Source: Cytophagales bacterium
Lineage (GTDB): Bacteria > Bacteroidota > Bacteroidia > Cytophagales > Cyclobacteriaceae
Direction: 5' to 3'
Length of the DNA: 31,679 nucleotides
Assembly: GCA_003500135.1 (NCBI GenBank)
Contig: DNTA01000001.1
Span: forward strand, 1 to 31,679
The notes beneath the pieces are model-generated. The model did no database searches. It saw nothing but the letters and a program-made list of their open reading frames with translations, and was not told where the DNA came from. Position numbers and translations under genes: made by a program. Shown piece after piece: positions 1 through 8,574 of the stretch. How positions within the stretch are numbered: position 1 is the first letter of the stretch; every line of letters starts with the position of its first letter.

Positions 1-19
1 CTGCGAAACTTGAGTAAAT

Positions 20-49
20 AAAAAACGGTCTATGGCGAACCACAGACCG
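20..49 (-). terminator. Intrinsic terminator of the coaX-OMP-TPR operon
   Basis: Read on the minus strand, a 10-bp stem (CGGTCTGTGG with CCATAGACCG, one G-U pair) closes a TTCG tetraloop and is followed by a run of six T. It lies 22 bases past the stop of the TPR gene. A stable tetraloop, a GC-rich stem and a T-run together are a classic Rho-independent terminator. Confidence 0.9.
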
Positions 50-71
50 CAATTTACATATTTCTTAGTTA

Positions 72-1367
72 TTAATCCCTACTTTGGATTGTCACTGTTT
101 CCTGGATCCAGCAACCTACTTTGTAATCCTGGCCTTTTTCCATATTGAAAGTGAATATTTCTTCAGTGGAAGGAAACTGAGCTTTTGAAGCGCTCATGCC
201 GCTGCTGTCTCCGGCCTTACTGTACATGTTATATGCAGCGATATAAACCGCACGGTCATGCACGGGGTTCTCACCACCTTTACAGTCATTGAAACTATTG
301 AAATACAAACTTCCTATGATAGAGTAGGCATCTTTTCTGGTTGGATCAACTGAAACCATTTGTAGTGCATAGTCACGGGCAGTTGATTTTCTGCCTTGTT
401 TAGCATTGATCTTAGCAAGAGCTTCATAGGCATCTGCCTTTCTGGTATTGTCATCCGTAAGCGTAATGGCCTGCTCATAATATTTCGTAGCACAACCATA
501 ATCACCCTTTTCAACACATTTGGCGCCAATCAACTTGGCCAATCCGAATTCAGGTTTATTCTCATGTACTATCTTAACTGATTTCAAAAATATTTCAGAG
601 TCAAGACATTTTCCGGCAAATGACAATTTCATAATGTTTTCTGCCAACGAAAGGTTGGTGGGGTCAGCTTCGAGCCTTGGCCCCAAAGAATTTTCGATCT
701 TTTCACAATCCACATCGATAGTGGCAGCAAACAACTTATCCACGTTGTCCTGAATTGCATTTAGTCGATCATTAGGGTCATTTTCCTTTTTATAGTCTAT
801 TACATCACTTACCTCACCATAAATATCCAACACATCGTCGTCCGTTACGTTTCCACCGGTTTTTTTATAACGACGCAATGCGTCCATATATACCACCAGG
901 TTTTGATCCCAGATTTCGTTGCCGTTAAGTTCAAATGTCTTTTTCGCAATTTCGAACAGCGTTTCATATCTGGAACGATCCGCTTTATAGAATTTATATG
1001 CATCGAATAGCTTTCGGTTATACACGCTGGCCTCTTCATTAAAGTATTTTACGCGTAGGTCATACATTACCATTACCGAATCCTGATACACCTTCTTTTG
1101 TGCTTCATCCTGCGTTTCGTCCGCAAGTCCGTCGTATATCTTTGCCCCGTTGATATAAATCGATTTGTTTAGGTCCGGAGCATTGATGAGCAACCAATGC
1201 AAATGATTGGCAGCTTTGCGATAATTGCCTTGCTTATAATTATCAGTATACAAAGCATTTTTAGTCTCAGCAGTTTCTTTGTCTTCCGGCCAATTCCATC
1301 CGGCTTGCGCCATTGCGCTTCCTGCTGCTAAAACTGTAACCAAGAATACAAAAAGCGATTTTCTCAT
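72..1367 (-). CDS. Secreted tetratricopeptide-repeat protein
   Basis: This 431-residue protein has a clear signal peptide (about residues 1-20, ending AMAQA) and is mostly helical. TPR-like units are best seen near residues 40-70 and 280-350, where a 'GDYGCATKYYEQAI' helix pair is typical. Several cysteines in the C-terminal half (for example in VDCEKI, GKCLD, AKCVEKGDYGC, FNDCKGG and VGCW) suggest disulfides in the periplasm. It starts 11 nt after the outer-membrane protein gene stops and is the last gene before the terminator, so it is probably co-expressed with coaX and that protein. Genes of this kind often follow coaX in Bacteroidota, but I cannot name a function. A scaffold or assembly role with the neighbouring outer-membrane protein is inference. 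Confidence 0.85.
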   Translation of the reverse strand: MRKSLFVFLVTVLAAGSAMAQAGWNWPEDKETAETKNALYTDNYKQGNYRKAANHLHWLLINAPDLNKSIYINGAKIYDGLADETQDEAQKKVYQDSVMVMYDLRVKYFNEEASVYNRKLFDAYKFYKADRSRYETLFEIAKKTFELNGNEIWDQNLVVYMDALRRYKKTGGNVTDDDVLDIYGEVSDVIDYKKENDPNDRLNAIQDNVDKLFAATIDVDCEKIENSLGPRLEADPTNLSLAENIMKLSFAGKCLDSEIFLKSVKIVHENKPEFGLAKLIGAKCVEKGDYGCATKYYEQAITLTDDNTRKADAYEALAKINAKQGRKSTARDYALQMVSVDPTRKDAYSIIGSLYFNSFNDCKGGENPVHDRAVYIAAYNMYSKAGDSSGMSASKAQFPSTEEIFTFNMEKGQDYKVGCWIQETVTIQSRD

Positions 1368-1378
1368 AATATTCCCTT

Positions 1379-2671
1379 TTAATTAAATTTTCTTTGTTTT
1401 CTGTACCAACCAAACGACTGATCGTTAAAGCCAATACTTAATGATATTTTGTAATAGTCTTCCTGAATCGAGCCATTCTCAGTGGTTCCCATTTTTCCCC
1501 AATTGAACCCCAGATTAGCAGTCGATACTGCTCCGACTGGTAAAGATACCCCAAAATTAATACCAAAATCGTCAACTGTCGCACCATTTATCAAATATGG
1601 CGTTTGAGAATAGTAGCCTCCTAGCTGGTAAGTTACTCGTTTTAAGTAACTTGTGACAGATGTTGGGTCGGGCACAAATTTTCCTCCGATAATCATTTTA
1701 TAGCTGTCACCATAGCTATTATTCTCTCCATTTTCATTTCTAAAAGCGCTGAACTGCTCGCTGTAAAAGTCCATTCCGATCATCCATTTGTACCCGCGCG
1801 AATAGGAGACCCCTGCTCCAAACTTTGATGGAAACTTCATCCTATTTTTCGTTTCACCCTGAAGCACCACGGTATCTGATACATTCTCTCCTATGTCTTG
1901 CTGAAATCGCAATTGTAATTCTTCAGTTGAAAATGCGTTTATATCCGCTGCGAAGTCATACGTCACTCCGAAATTTATGGAGTTTTTATCATTGACACGC
2001 CATTCATATGCTGCGCTTCCATTGAATTTAAAATCGGAAAACCTTGTTTTTAAGCTGTACACCGATGGCAAAAATGATTCTCCGGGTTCAGGGATCCAAT
2101 TTATAACAGATAATCTCTCAATTGTACTAAACAGGTAAGTAACCTTTCCACCTACGTAAAAGTTTTTGAATGGAGTATATCCGGCTGCCATAAAAAGTTG
2201 TGCCGCACCTCCATTTCCTGTGTAATTATAAACCAAATTTCGTTGAGCTGATTCAAGGCTGTCGATAGTAAATATATCATAATTGACTGAACTGTAAGGG
2301 GCCAGGCCAATCATCATACCCATTTTCCCGGTCTTGATTGGAAAACCTAAGAGTATATAATTGGCGAAACCGGATCTAAAATTTTCATTAATTGAGCTGG
2401 TACGTACATCATTGTTTTCGTAGGTAAATGCTGCTTCAAAGCTTGTGAATGAATTTTTGGCCAACAAAGCAGGGTTTACCCAATTTAAAATCCATGGAGT
2501 GCCGTGGCTCAGACCCAACCCGCCCATATTCTGATTATAAATCAAGGCGTTTTCGTTAATTTTACCTATGCCAATAGCGGAATAAGGTGAGGCAGCCCTT
2601 TGACCAAAGGACAAATGATTGACCAGCAGTCCGAAAAAGACTGCACATAAAAAAATACTAAAGCTCCTCAT
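1379..2671 (-). CDS. Putative outer-membrane beta-barrel protein
   Basis: The 430-residue product has a signal peptide (residues 1-23, ending LSFGQ). It then begins with SPYSAIGIGKI, a motif seen in many Bacteroidota outer-membrane proteins, and continues as alternating hydrophobic/polar strands rich in Tyr, Phe, Gly and Asn (such as FGINFGVSLPVG and KISLSIGF near the end). This is the pattern of a beta-barrel, somewhat like FadL/PorV-type proteins, but I cannot place it in a named family. Its ATG lies inside the end of coaX (14-nt overlap), so translation is probably coupled. What it carries or assembles is unknown. Confidence 0.8.
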   Translation of the reverse strand: MRSFSIFLCAVFFGLLVNHLSFGQRAASPYSAIGIGKINENALIYNQNMGGLGLSHGTPWILNWVNPALLAKNSFTSFEAAFTYENNDVRTSSINENFRSGFANYILLGFPIKTGKMGMMIGLAPYSSVNYDIFTIDSLESAQRNLVYNYTGNGGAAQLFMAAGYTPFKNFYVGGKVTYLFSTIERLSVINWIPEPGESFLPSVYSLKTRFSDFKFNGSAAYEWRVNDKNSINFGVTYDFAADINAFSTEELQLRFQQDIGENVSDTVVLQGETKNRMKFPSKFGAGVSYSRGYKWMIGMDFYSEQFSAFRNENGENNSYGDSYKMIIGGKFVPDPTSVTSYLKRVTYQLGGYYSQTPYLINGATVDDFGINFGVSLPVGAVSTANLGFNWGKMGTTENGSIQEDYYKISLSIGFNDQSFGWYRKQRKFN

Positions 2672-3380
2672 TATGTTTCAGAATATGGTTTAAACCCATA
2701 AGTACTAATTCGGGAATTGCAAAGATGTGTGCTTTTAATTTAGATTCAAAAAATTTTGCGTCACCACCACTTAAAATAATGTTCAAATCATCAAATTTTT
2801 CCTTATAACGCGAAACAATGCCTTCTATTTCAGCTATTGTACCATTAATTACACCCGATAAAATAGATTTTTTAGTGCTCCTCCCAATCAGAGGCACTTC
2901 TGAAACACCAAGATCTACCAAAGGTAACCTGGAGGTATAATTATGTAGCGCCTTTAACCTCAATATGGCTCCCGGAGAAATACCTCCTCCATGAAATTCA
3001 GAGTTTTGGTCGATAAAATCGTAGGTAATGCAAGTTCCGCAATCAATGATCAAGTTATTTTTATTTGGAAATTTTGCCTGGGCGCCAGCCGCATTGGCCA
3101 ACCGGTCACTTCCCAGGGTATCTGGTGTTTCATAATTGTTGGCAAAAGGCAATTGGGTGTTTTTGTCAAGCAAGTAAAGCGGGGCTTGCGTACTGAGCCT
3201 AACCATAAATTTCTCCAGTTTTTTACTTACCGAGCTGATCATCACGGACTTGGGCTCATACTGGCGTACAAGCTCCATTATCTCCTTTTTTTTCACTTCT
3301 CGTTTTACCAGAATCAGTCGATCCTCGTCAAAAAGACCAATTTTGGCGCTGGTATTTCCAAAGTCTATTACGAACCTCAA
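2658..3380 (-). CDS. coaX: Type III pantothenate kinase (CoaX)
   Basis: CoaX phosphorylates pantothenate with ATP in the cytosol, the first step of coenzyme A synthesis. The ASKHA-fold signatures are present: DFGNT at the extreme N-terminus (residues 6-10), GSDR (about 90-93), IDCGT (about 112-116) and GGGISPG. The frame has no ATG upstream of DFGNT. I chose the TTG at 3380, which puts DFGNT at residue 6 and gives 240 residues, as usual for the family. The open frame extends to another TTG at 3446, but that would add 22 unlikely residues and coincides with a possible -33 promoter element. The gene is divergent from anmK and heads the operon with the outer-membrane protein. Confidence 0.93.
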   Translation of the reverse strand: MRFVIDFGNTSAKIGLFDEDRLILVKREVKKKEIMELVRQYEPKSVMISSVSKKLEKFMVRLSTQAPLYLLDKNTQLPFANNYETPDTLGSDRLANAAGAQAKFPNKNNLIIDCGTCITYDFIDQNSEFHGGGISPGAILRLKALHNYTSRLPLVDLGVSEVPLIGRSTKKSILSGVINGTIAEIEGIVSRYKEKFDDLNIILSGGDAKFFESKLKAHIFAIPELVLMGLNHILKHNEEL

Positions 3381-3415
3381 TACGATATGCTTTGAATTTA
3401 AACGTCGCAAAAATG

Positions 3416-3446
3416 CAAAATTGAGTGGATTTTTTAAAACCTCCAA
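3416..3446 (-). promoter_or_regulatory. Possible Bacteroidota-type promoter for coaX
   Basis: On the minus strand TTG (3446-3444) is followed after 20 nt by CAATTTTG (3423-3416), seven of eight matches to the Bacteroidota -7 box TAnnTTTG. Transcription would start near 3410, about 30 nt before the TTG start at 3380. The match is imperfect, so this is tentative. Confidence 0.3.
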
Positions 3447-3526
3447 TGCGCTATTTTCAATTGTTGGGTTATTTCATAAAGGTCTCTGCCATCCTTTTTA
3501 TATCTTCGCTCCAAATATTATTAACT

Positions 3527-4609
3527 ATGAAATCATCCTGGCGGGTAATTGGTTTAATGTCGGGCACGTCGCTTGATGGTCTTGATGCTGCATATTGTGG
3601 ATTTACGAGAAATGATGATAAATGGCAGTATGAATTATTAGGTACTTTTTTTGTACCATACCCCCATGAATTACAAAAGGAACTACAGAATATCTATCAC
3701 GAAAGCGCCCGGAACCTGGTTCATTGGAACCTTGAACTGGGTAAATGGTATGGAAAAGTCGTAAGGGATCAAGTCCTCCAAATGAAATGGCAACCGGATT
3801 TCATCGCCTCTCATGGACAGACGATTTTTCACGATCCGGCGAAAGGCTACACTACTCAAATTGGCGATGCTATGGCTTTGCATTTGGCTGCTGGTATTCC
3901 CGTTATTGCCGACTTCCGGCATTTAGATGTCCTGCTTGGGGGGCAGGGCGCCCCCCTGGTTCCTATCGGTGATAAACATCTATTTTCTGATTATGATTTC
4001 AGGTTAAATATAGGAGGCTTCGCCAATATTTCTTTTGAAAAAGACGGCGAAACCATTGCCTATGATATTTCTGCAGCCAACATCATAATTAATGACCTGG
4101 CGTGTAAACTTGGCAAACCCTATGACCACAATGGTGAGCTCGGCGCCAAAGGGATACTGGATCCTTTGTTGCTAAACACCCTGAATCAACTGGACTTCTA
4201 TAAGGCCAAGCCACCGAAATCACTCGGATATGAATGGGTCGAAAATGAAGTGTGGCCGGCACTAAGCCAATCTGATCTTTCTCTTACTGATCAATTACAC
4301 ACGTACTACCACCATTTAGCCTTTCAGATCTCCAATGCCATTCTTAATCAAAAAGACAATGGAAAATTACTGATCACCGGCGGGGGGGCACATAATTCCT
4401 TTTTAGTTGAATTGATTCGTTATTACTCAAAAAATACCCGGATTATTTTACCTGACAAAAACATAATTGATTATAAGGAAGCAATAATTTTTGCATTTTT
4501 GGGGCTTCTTAGATGGCTCGGGGAGCCCAATACACTGAGTAGTGCCACAGGCGCTTCGCAGGACAGCTCCGGAGGCATCATTTATAACAACATACATCCA
4601 AAAAAATAA
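3527..4609 (+). CDS. anmK: Anhydro-N-acetylmuramic acid kinase (AnmK)
   Basis: AnmK opens the 1,6-anhydro ring of anhydroMurNAc and phosphorylates it to MurNAc-6-phosphate, recycling murein sugars in the cytosol. The diagnostic N-terminus GLMSGTSLDGLDAAY is at residues 9-23, with SHGQTIFHDP, LGGQGAPLVPIGD, the NIGGFANIS loop (about 160-168) and ITGGGAHN (about 283) following in the expected order. At 360 residues it is normal length. The frame is open upstream to 3425, but those residues do not resemble the family and the ATG at 3527 puts the motif where it belongs. The dehydrogenase gene begins 8 nt downstream, so the two probably form an operon. Confidence 0.95.
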   Translation: MKSSWRVIGLMSGTSLDGLDAAYCGFTRNDDKWQYELLGTFFVPYPHELQKELQNIYHESARNLVHWNLELGKWYGKVVRDQVLQMKWQPDFIASHGQTIFHDPAKGYTTQIGDAMALHLAAGIPVIADFRHLDVLLGGQGAPLVPIGDKHLFSDYDFRLNIGGFANISFEKDGETIAYDISAANIIINDLACKLGKPYDHNGELGAKGILDPLLLNTLNQLDFYKAKPPKSLGYEWVENEVWPALSQSDLSLTDQLHTYYHHLAFQISNAILNQKDNGKLLITGGGAHNSFLVELIRYYSKNTRIILPDKNIIDYKEAIIFAFLGLLRWLGEPNTLSSATGASQDSSGGIIYNNIHPKK

Positions 4610-4617
4610 AAATTAGA

Positions 4618-5844
4618 ATGAAGAAGTTGCTAAAGGAGTTTGAGGATAAAAATCCTGAAATTGTATTTGAATGGAACGACCCCGAAACCGAGGCGAGTGG
4701 TTGGGTAGTAATAAATTCATTGCGTGGCGGCGCCGCTGGTGGAGGTACCCGTATGCGACCGGGGCTGGACCGTGGCGAAGTAGTGGCACTGGCCAAAACC
4801 ATGGAAGTGAAATTTACCGTTTCTGGGCCGGAAATAGGTGGCGCCAAATCAGGTATAAACTTTGATCCAAACGACCCCAGGAAAGAAGGCGTATTGAAAA
4901 GGTGGTACAACGCCGTAACCCCATTGCTGAAAAACTACTATGGCACCGGAGGCGACCTGAATGTTGATGAGATTCATGAAGTTATACCCATTACCGAAGA
5001 GTTTGGGGTGTGGCATCCGCAAGAGGGCATAGTGAATGGGCATTACAAAGCCACAGAGCCGCAAAAAATAAAAAAACTGGGGCAGTTGCGGCAGGGGGTG
5101 GTAAAAGTGGTGGAAGACTATCATTTCAGCCCAAGGATTGAATCGAAATATACTATAGCCGATATGATCACCGGTTATGGAGTCGCCGAAGCTGTGAAGC
5201 ACTACTATACCCTATGGGGTGGCGCCCTGGAAACTAAAAGAGCCATTATTCAGGGGTGGGGAAATGTTGGAGCCTCCGCTGCATTTTATCTGGCGCGTGA
5301 AGGAGTAAAAGTTGTTGGCATTATTGATAGAGTTGGTGGACTAATCAACGAGGAAGGGTTTTCGTTTGATGAGATCAAAACATTATACCTGAACCGTAAA
5401 GGCAACCAACTCAATGCAGAAAACCTGATCCCATTTGAGAAAATCAACGAAACCATTTGGTCTTTGCCCCATGATATATTTATTCCGGCTGCGGCAAGCA
5501 GGCTGATCACGAGGAACCAGGTAGAGGCCATGATAGATAATGGACTAGAAGTAGTATCATGTGGGGCTAATGTGCCTTTTGCCGACCCTGAAATATTTTT
5601 CGGCCCGATAGCAGATTTTGCCGATGAAAAAGTGTCTATTATTCCTGACTTTATTGCCAACTGTGGTATGGCTCGTGTATTTGCCTATTTGATGCAGAGC
5701 AATGTGGAAATTACCGACGATGCCATCTTTCGTGACGTCTCTGAAACCATTCATGAGGCCCTTGATCAGGTGAGAAAAGACCACAAAGAAAAAACAGGTA
5801 TTGCCAAGGCAAGCTTTACAAAAGCCCTGGAAAAATTGATGTAA
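4618..5844 (+). CDS. Glu/Leu/Phe/Val family amino-acid dehydrogenase
   Basis: This 408-residue enzyme belongs to the NAD(P)-dependent amino-acid dehydrogenases, which interconvert an amino acid with its 2-oxo acid and ammonia. The substrate domain has GGAAGGGTRM (about 37-46) and EIGGAKSG with the conserved lysine near 77. GTGGDLNVDE (about 109-118) holds the conserved aspartate. The nucleotide domain has the Rossmann loop IQGWGNVGASA (about 211-221). The GGAKSG variant and the LNVDE stretch depart from textbook glutamate dehydrogenase, so substrate (glutamate or a branched-chain amino acid) cannot be fixed by reading. It follows anmK by 8 nt. A long inverted repeat lies just downstream. Confidence 0.9.
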   Translation: MKKLLKEFEDKNPEIVFEWNDPETEASGWVVINSLRGGAAGGGTRMRPGLDRGEVVALAKTMEVKFTVSGPEIGGAKSGINFDPNDPRKEGVLKRWYNAVTPLLKNYYGTGGDLNVDEIHEVIPITEEFGVWHPQEGIVNGHYKATEPQKIKKLGQLRQGVVKVVEDYHFSPRIESKYTIADMITGYGVAEAVKHYYTLWGGALETKRAIIQGWGNVGASAAFYLAREGVKVVGIIDRVGGLINEEGFSFDEIKTLYLNRKGNQLNAENLIPFEKINETIWSLPHDIFIPAAASRLITRNQVEAMIDNGLEVVSCGANVPFADPEIFFGPIADFADEKVSIIPDFIANCGMARVFAYLMQSNVEITDDAIFRDVSETIHEALDQVRKDHKEKTGIAKASFTKALEKLM

Positions 5845-5853
5845 GCCATCTGT

Positions 5854-5919
5854 ACGCTAAATGCGGCAAAACTTAATTGAATTATTTGATATTTTTCCTT
5901 TTTTTGCCGTTTTTAGCGT
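5854..5919. repeat. Long imperfect inverted repeat between dehydrogenase and antiporter genes
   Basis: ACGCTAAA (5854-5861) pairs with TTTAGCGT (5912-5919). After a 2x2 internal loop, CGGCAAAA (5864-5871) pairs with TTTTGCCG (5902-5909), leaving a 30-nt A/T-rich loop. That is 16 paired bases. It has no T-run on the plus side, so it is not a textbook terminator. It could protect the mRNA 3' end, terminate weakly, or act as an operator or leader structure for the next gene. Confidence 0.6.
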
Positions 5920-5986
5920 CGCTTTTGAGCAATACTTGATAGGGGTTGAACCTTAAAAAAATCCTAAATTTTAATTCCATTACCCA

Positions 5987-7483
5987 ATGAGGACACTCAT
6001 TTTTTCTGTCTTTGTATGTTTAACCCTGATTTCTCAGCCTGTTTTATCAAGTGAAGTAAGAACTGATGAAAATGTTAGGGCTATTGAAAAAGTAGACCAA
6101 CATTCATCAGACCAAAATAGTGAACACGCTTCACACGAAGCGCATGAAAGTGAAGGGCATGAAGTACCGGGATGGGCGGTCATACCGTTTGTTATACTAC
6201 TTTTAATGATTGCTACCGGCCCACTTTTTTATGAGCATTTCTGGCATCACAATTATCCGAAAATTGCTATTGCGTTGGCAGCGATAGTTGTTTTGTATTA
6301 CATATTTGCATTAGGAGATGTTTCTCACCCGATCCACGCACTATTCGAATATGTACAATTTATCGCCCTGCTCACTGGCCTATTTGTTGCCTCCGGAGGA
6401 ATTCAAATAGATATTGACAAAAAGTCAACTCCCATGGCCAATGTAGCCATACTTGCCATTGGCGCCATTATTGCCAATATAATCGGAACAACCGGGGCCA
6501 GTATGCTGCTAATCCGGCCATTTATCCGTTTAAATGAAAACCGTATTCAGGCCTACCATATCGTATTTTTTATATTTGTAATTAGCAACGTGGGCGGTTC
6601 TTTAACACCCATTGGTGACCCACCACTCTTTCTTGGATTTTTAAAAGGTGTTCCATTTTTCTGGACACTCACCCATAATGTTCTGGCCTGGGCATTTGCC
6701 ATAGTTGTACTTTGTGCTGCGTTTTATTGGTTTGACAAAAGAAACAAAAAATTAAATATTCTGGCAGAACCGCATACACCAACCGGTAAAATCGAATTGA
6801 AAGGGACAAAAAACTTTGCCTGGCTTGCCATTGTAGTTATTGCGGTCTTTCTGGATCCTAATGTGTTCGAATGGGTGCCGGCAATACACTATCACGGGCA
6901 AAAATTTTCTTTCCTGCGGGAAATAATAATGCTTTCAGCAGCATATTTTTCGTACAAATTTGCTAATAAGGATGCCCTTAAATTCAATGAATTTAATTTT
7001 GAACCGATTCGAGAAGTCGCCTTCATCTTTATCGGTATATTTGGCACAATGATGCCCGCCCTTGAACTGGTCGGGAACTTTGCCAAATCGCCGGCCGGAG
7101 CTCAGCTAATCAGCCATAATACACTTTATTGGGGCACTGGATTACTTTCAGGTTTTCTGGATAACGCACCAACCTACCTTAATTTCCTGGCGGCGGCCAT
7201 GGCCTCAAAAGGCGCTGAAATCAATAACATTGAGCAAGTAAGACAGTTTGCTGAAGGAGGGTTTGAGGATTCTGTATTACTGCTGAAATCCATATCCATT
7301 GCCGCTGTATTCTTTGGGGCTTTTACTTATATCGGAAATGGCCCGAACTTTATGGTCAAATCTATTGCTGAACAGGTAGGCATTAAAATGCCCTCCTTTT
7401 TTGGCTACATTATCAGGTACTCAATTCCGGTCTTGCTACCTCTTTTGATTATTGTTTGGATAGTATTTTTTCTGTTCAGATAG
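5987..7483 (+). CDS. Sodium:proton antiporter-like / CitMHS-type transporter
   Basis: The 498-residue protein is a polytopic inner-membrane transporter of the ion-transporter superfamily, usually annotated in Bacteroidota as a sodium:proton antiporter (NhaD-like) or putative citrate transporter. It starts with a cleavable-looking signal peptide (residues 1-22, ending VLSSE) and a polar histidine/glutamate-rich segment (about 35-60). About ten hydrophobic helices begin near residue 62. The signature SNVGGSLTPIGDPPLFLGF lies near 200-218, and SGFLDNAPTYLNFL near 390 is the second re-entrant-type motif, as expected for an inverted-repeat transporter. The gene stands alone, with 142 nt and a long inverted repeat upstream. 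Na+/H+ exchange is the usual assignment; the ion is not proven. Confidence 0.85.
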   Translation: MRTLIFSVFVCLTLISQPVLSSEVRTDENVRAIEKVDQHSSDQNSEHASHEAHESEGHEVPGWAVIPFVILLLMIATGPLFYEHFWHHNYPKIAIALAAIVVLYYIFALGDVSHPIHALFEYVQFIALLTGLFVASGGIQIDIDKKSTPMANVAILAIGAIIANIIGTTGASMLLIRPFIRLNENRIQAYHIVFFIFVISNVGGSLTPIGDPPLFLGFLKGVPFFWTLTHNVLAWAFAIVVLCAAFYWFDKRNKKLNILAEPHTPTGKIELKGTKNFAWLAIVVIAVFLDPNVFEWVPAIHYHGQKFSFLREIIMLSAAYFSYKFANKDALKFNEFNFEPIREVAFIFIGIFGTMMPALELVGNFAKSPAGAQLISHNTLYWGTGLLSGFLDNAPTYLNFLAAAMASKGAEINNIEQVRQFAEGGFEDSVLLLKSISIAAVFFGAFTYIGNGPNFMVKSIAEQVGIKMPSFFGYIIRYSIPVLLPLLIIVWIVFFLFR

Positions 7484-7487
7484 AAAA

Positions 7488-7523
7488 TTAAAAAAGCCGG
7501 TCCCCTTATGAAGATACCGGCTT
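7488..7523 (-). terminator. Intrinsic terminator after the PfkB kinase
   Basis: AAGCCGGT (7494-7501) pairs with ACCGGCTT (7516-7523) around a 14-nt loop. On the minus strand the stem runs into TTTTTTAATTTT, so it terminates the kinase transcript. On the plus strand there is no T-run, so it would at most slow the convergent antiporter transcript. Confidence 0.8.
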
Positions 7524-7577
7524 ACTAAAATTTCCATATCCCAGACTGTTTAAGCCCTATTACATTTTTTAAACTTC

Positions 7578-8561
7578 TTATGATGAAACCAACTGGCTTA
7601 CCTCCTCATTGATCATTTTCCATCTGGCAGCGTCCATTCTGGCGCCGATTACCTCAATTACTTTACCCGCTACTAATGAGCCTATGGCCCCGCATTTGTC
7701 AAACGGCAGATTCCTTACCAATCCATATAGAAATCCTGCGGCATAAAGATCCCCGGCTCCAGTGGTGTCCACGCTTTCTGCCGTAATGGGTTCGATTTCG
7801 TATACTTTACCCTCCGATTTTACCAGTGATCCCTTTTTACCGGTTTTCACAACGGCGATTTCACATTTCGACGCCAGCTCTTCAAGCGCCTCTTGAGGTT
7901 CCTTGCCAGTGAGGGCACGCGCTTCTTCTTCATTGGCGAAAACAATATCTACATACTCTTCAATAATCGAATTCAGAAATTCCACATTGGTTTCAACTAC
8001 ATTATAGCTGGCAGTATCAACAACTACTTTCATTGAAAGCTTTTTGGCCAATTTTACGGCTTCTTCAATAAGCGCATGGTTTTGAACGAGGTAGCCTTCA
8101 AGGTATAAATAATCGTAATCTTTGAAGTCGTCTTCCTTCAAATCATCGGGGCTCAATTCTATGGCAGCGCCCAGGAATGTGGCAAATGTTCTTTCGGCAT
8201 CATTACTAATCAAAGCCACTGCACGACCGGTTTGGGTATCGGTGATGCCCATTTTCGTTTCTATTTGACGATCCTGAAGTTGATTTTGAAAAATTTGACC
8301 AAATTCATCCTTGCCAATTTTACCGATGTAGCCGCATGGAGCTCCCAAGTTGGCCAGTCCGTCAATTGTATTGGCCGCGGAACCTCCCGAATTGATCTGT
8401 TTCGCCAGATTTTTGGCTCCTTCCAAAACCTCATTCGATTTTTGATCGTCGACCAGTTGCATGCTGCCTTTTGGTAAATTGTATGTCACTAAAGTATCAT
8501 CGCTCTCAAGACGGATCAATACATCGACCAGGGCATTGCCAATTCCTAATATTTTTTTCAT
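7578..8561 (-). CDS. PfkB-family kinase, probable adenosine kinase
   Basis: This 327-residue sugar/nucleoside kinase has the ribokinase fold. The N-terminal GIGNALVDVL opens the protein, NSGGSAANTIDGLANLG (about 57-73) is PfkB signature 1, and DTTGAGDLYAAGFLYG (about 264-279) is signature 2 with the catalytic aspartate of TGAGD. FANEEEARALTG precedes it as usual. The NALVD start and the overall length match bacterial proteins annotated as adenosine kinase, which make AMP from adenosine and ATP. Other ribokinase-like substrates cannot be excluded. It is the last gene of the minus-strand group before the terminator and may also have its own promoter. Confidence 0.88.
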   Translation of the reverse strand: MKKILGIGNALVDVLIRLESDDTLVTYNLPKGSMQLVDDQKSNEVLEGAKNLAKQINSGGSAANTIDGLANLGAPCGYIGKIGKDEFGQIFQNQLQDRQIETKMGITDTQTGRAVALISNDAERTFATFLGAAIELSPDDLKEDDFKDYDYLYLEGYLVQNHALIEEAVKLAKKLSMKVVVDTASYNVVETNVEFLNSIIEEYVDIVFANEEEARALTGKEPQEALEELASKCEIAVVKTGKKGSLVKSEGKVYEIEPITAESVDTTGAGDLYAAGFLYGLVRNLPFDKCGAIGSLVAGKVIEVIGARMDAARWKMINEEVSQLVSS

Positions 8562-8574
8562 TTTTTATGAGTTT

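Noticed and set aside
3425..3526. N-terminal extension of anmK by 34 codons
   Set aside because: The residues do not match the family, and the ATG at 3527 places MSGTSLDG where it belongs.
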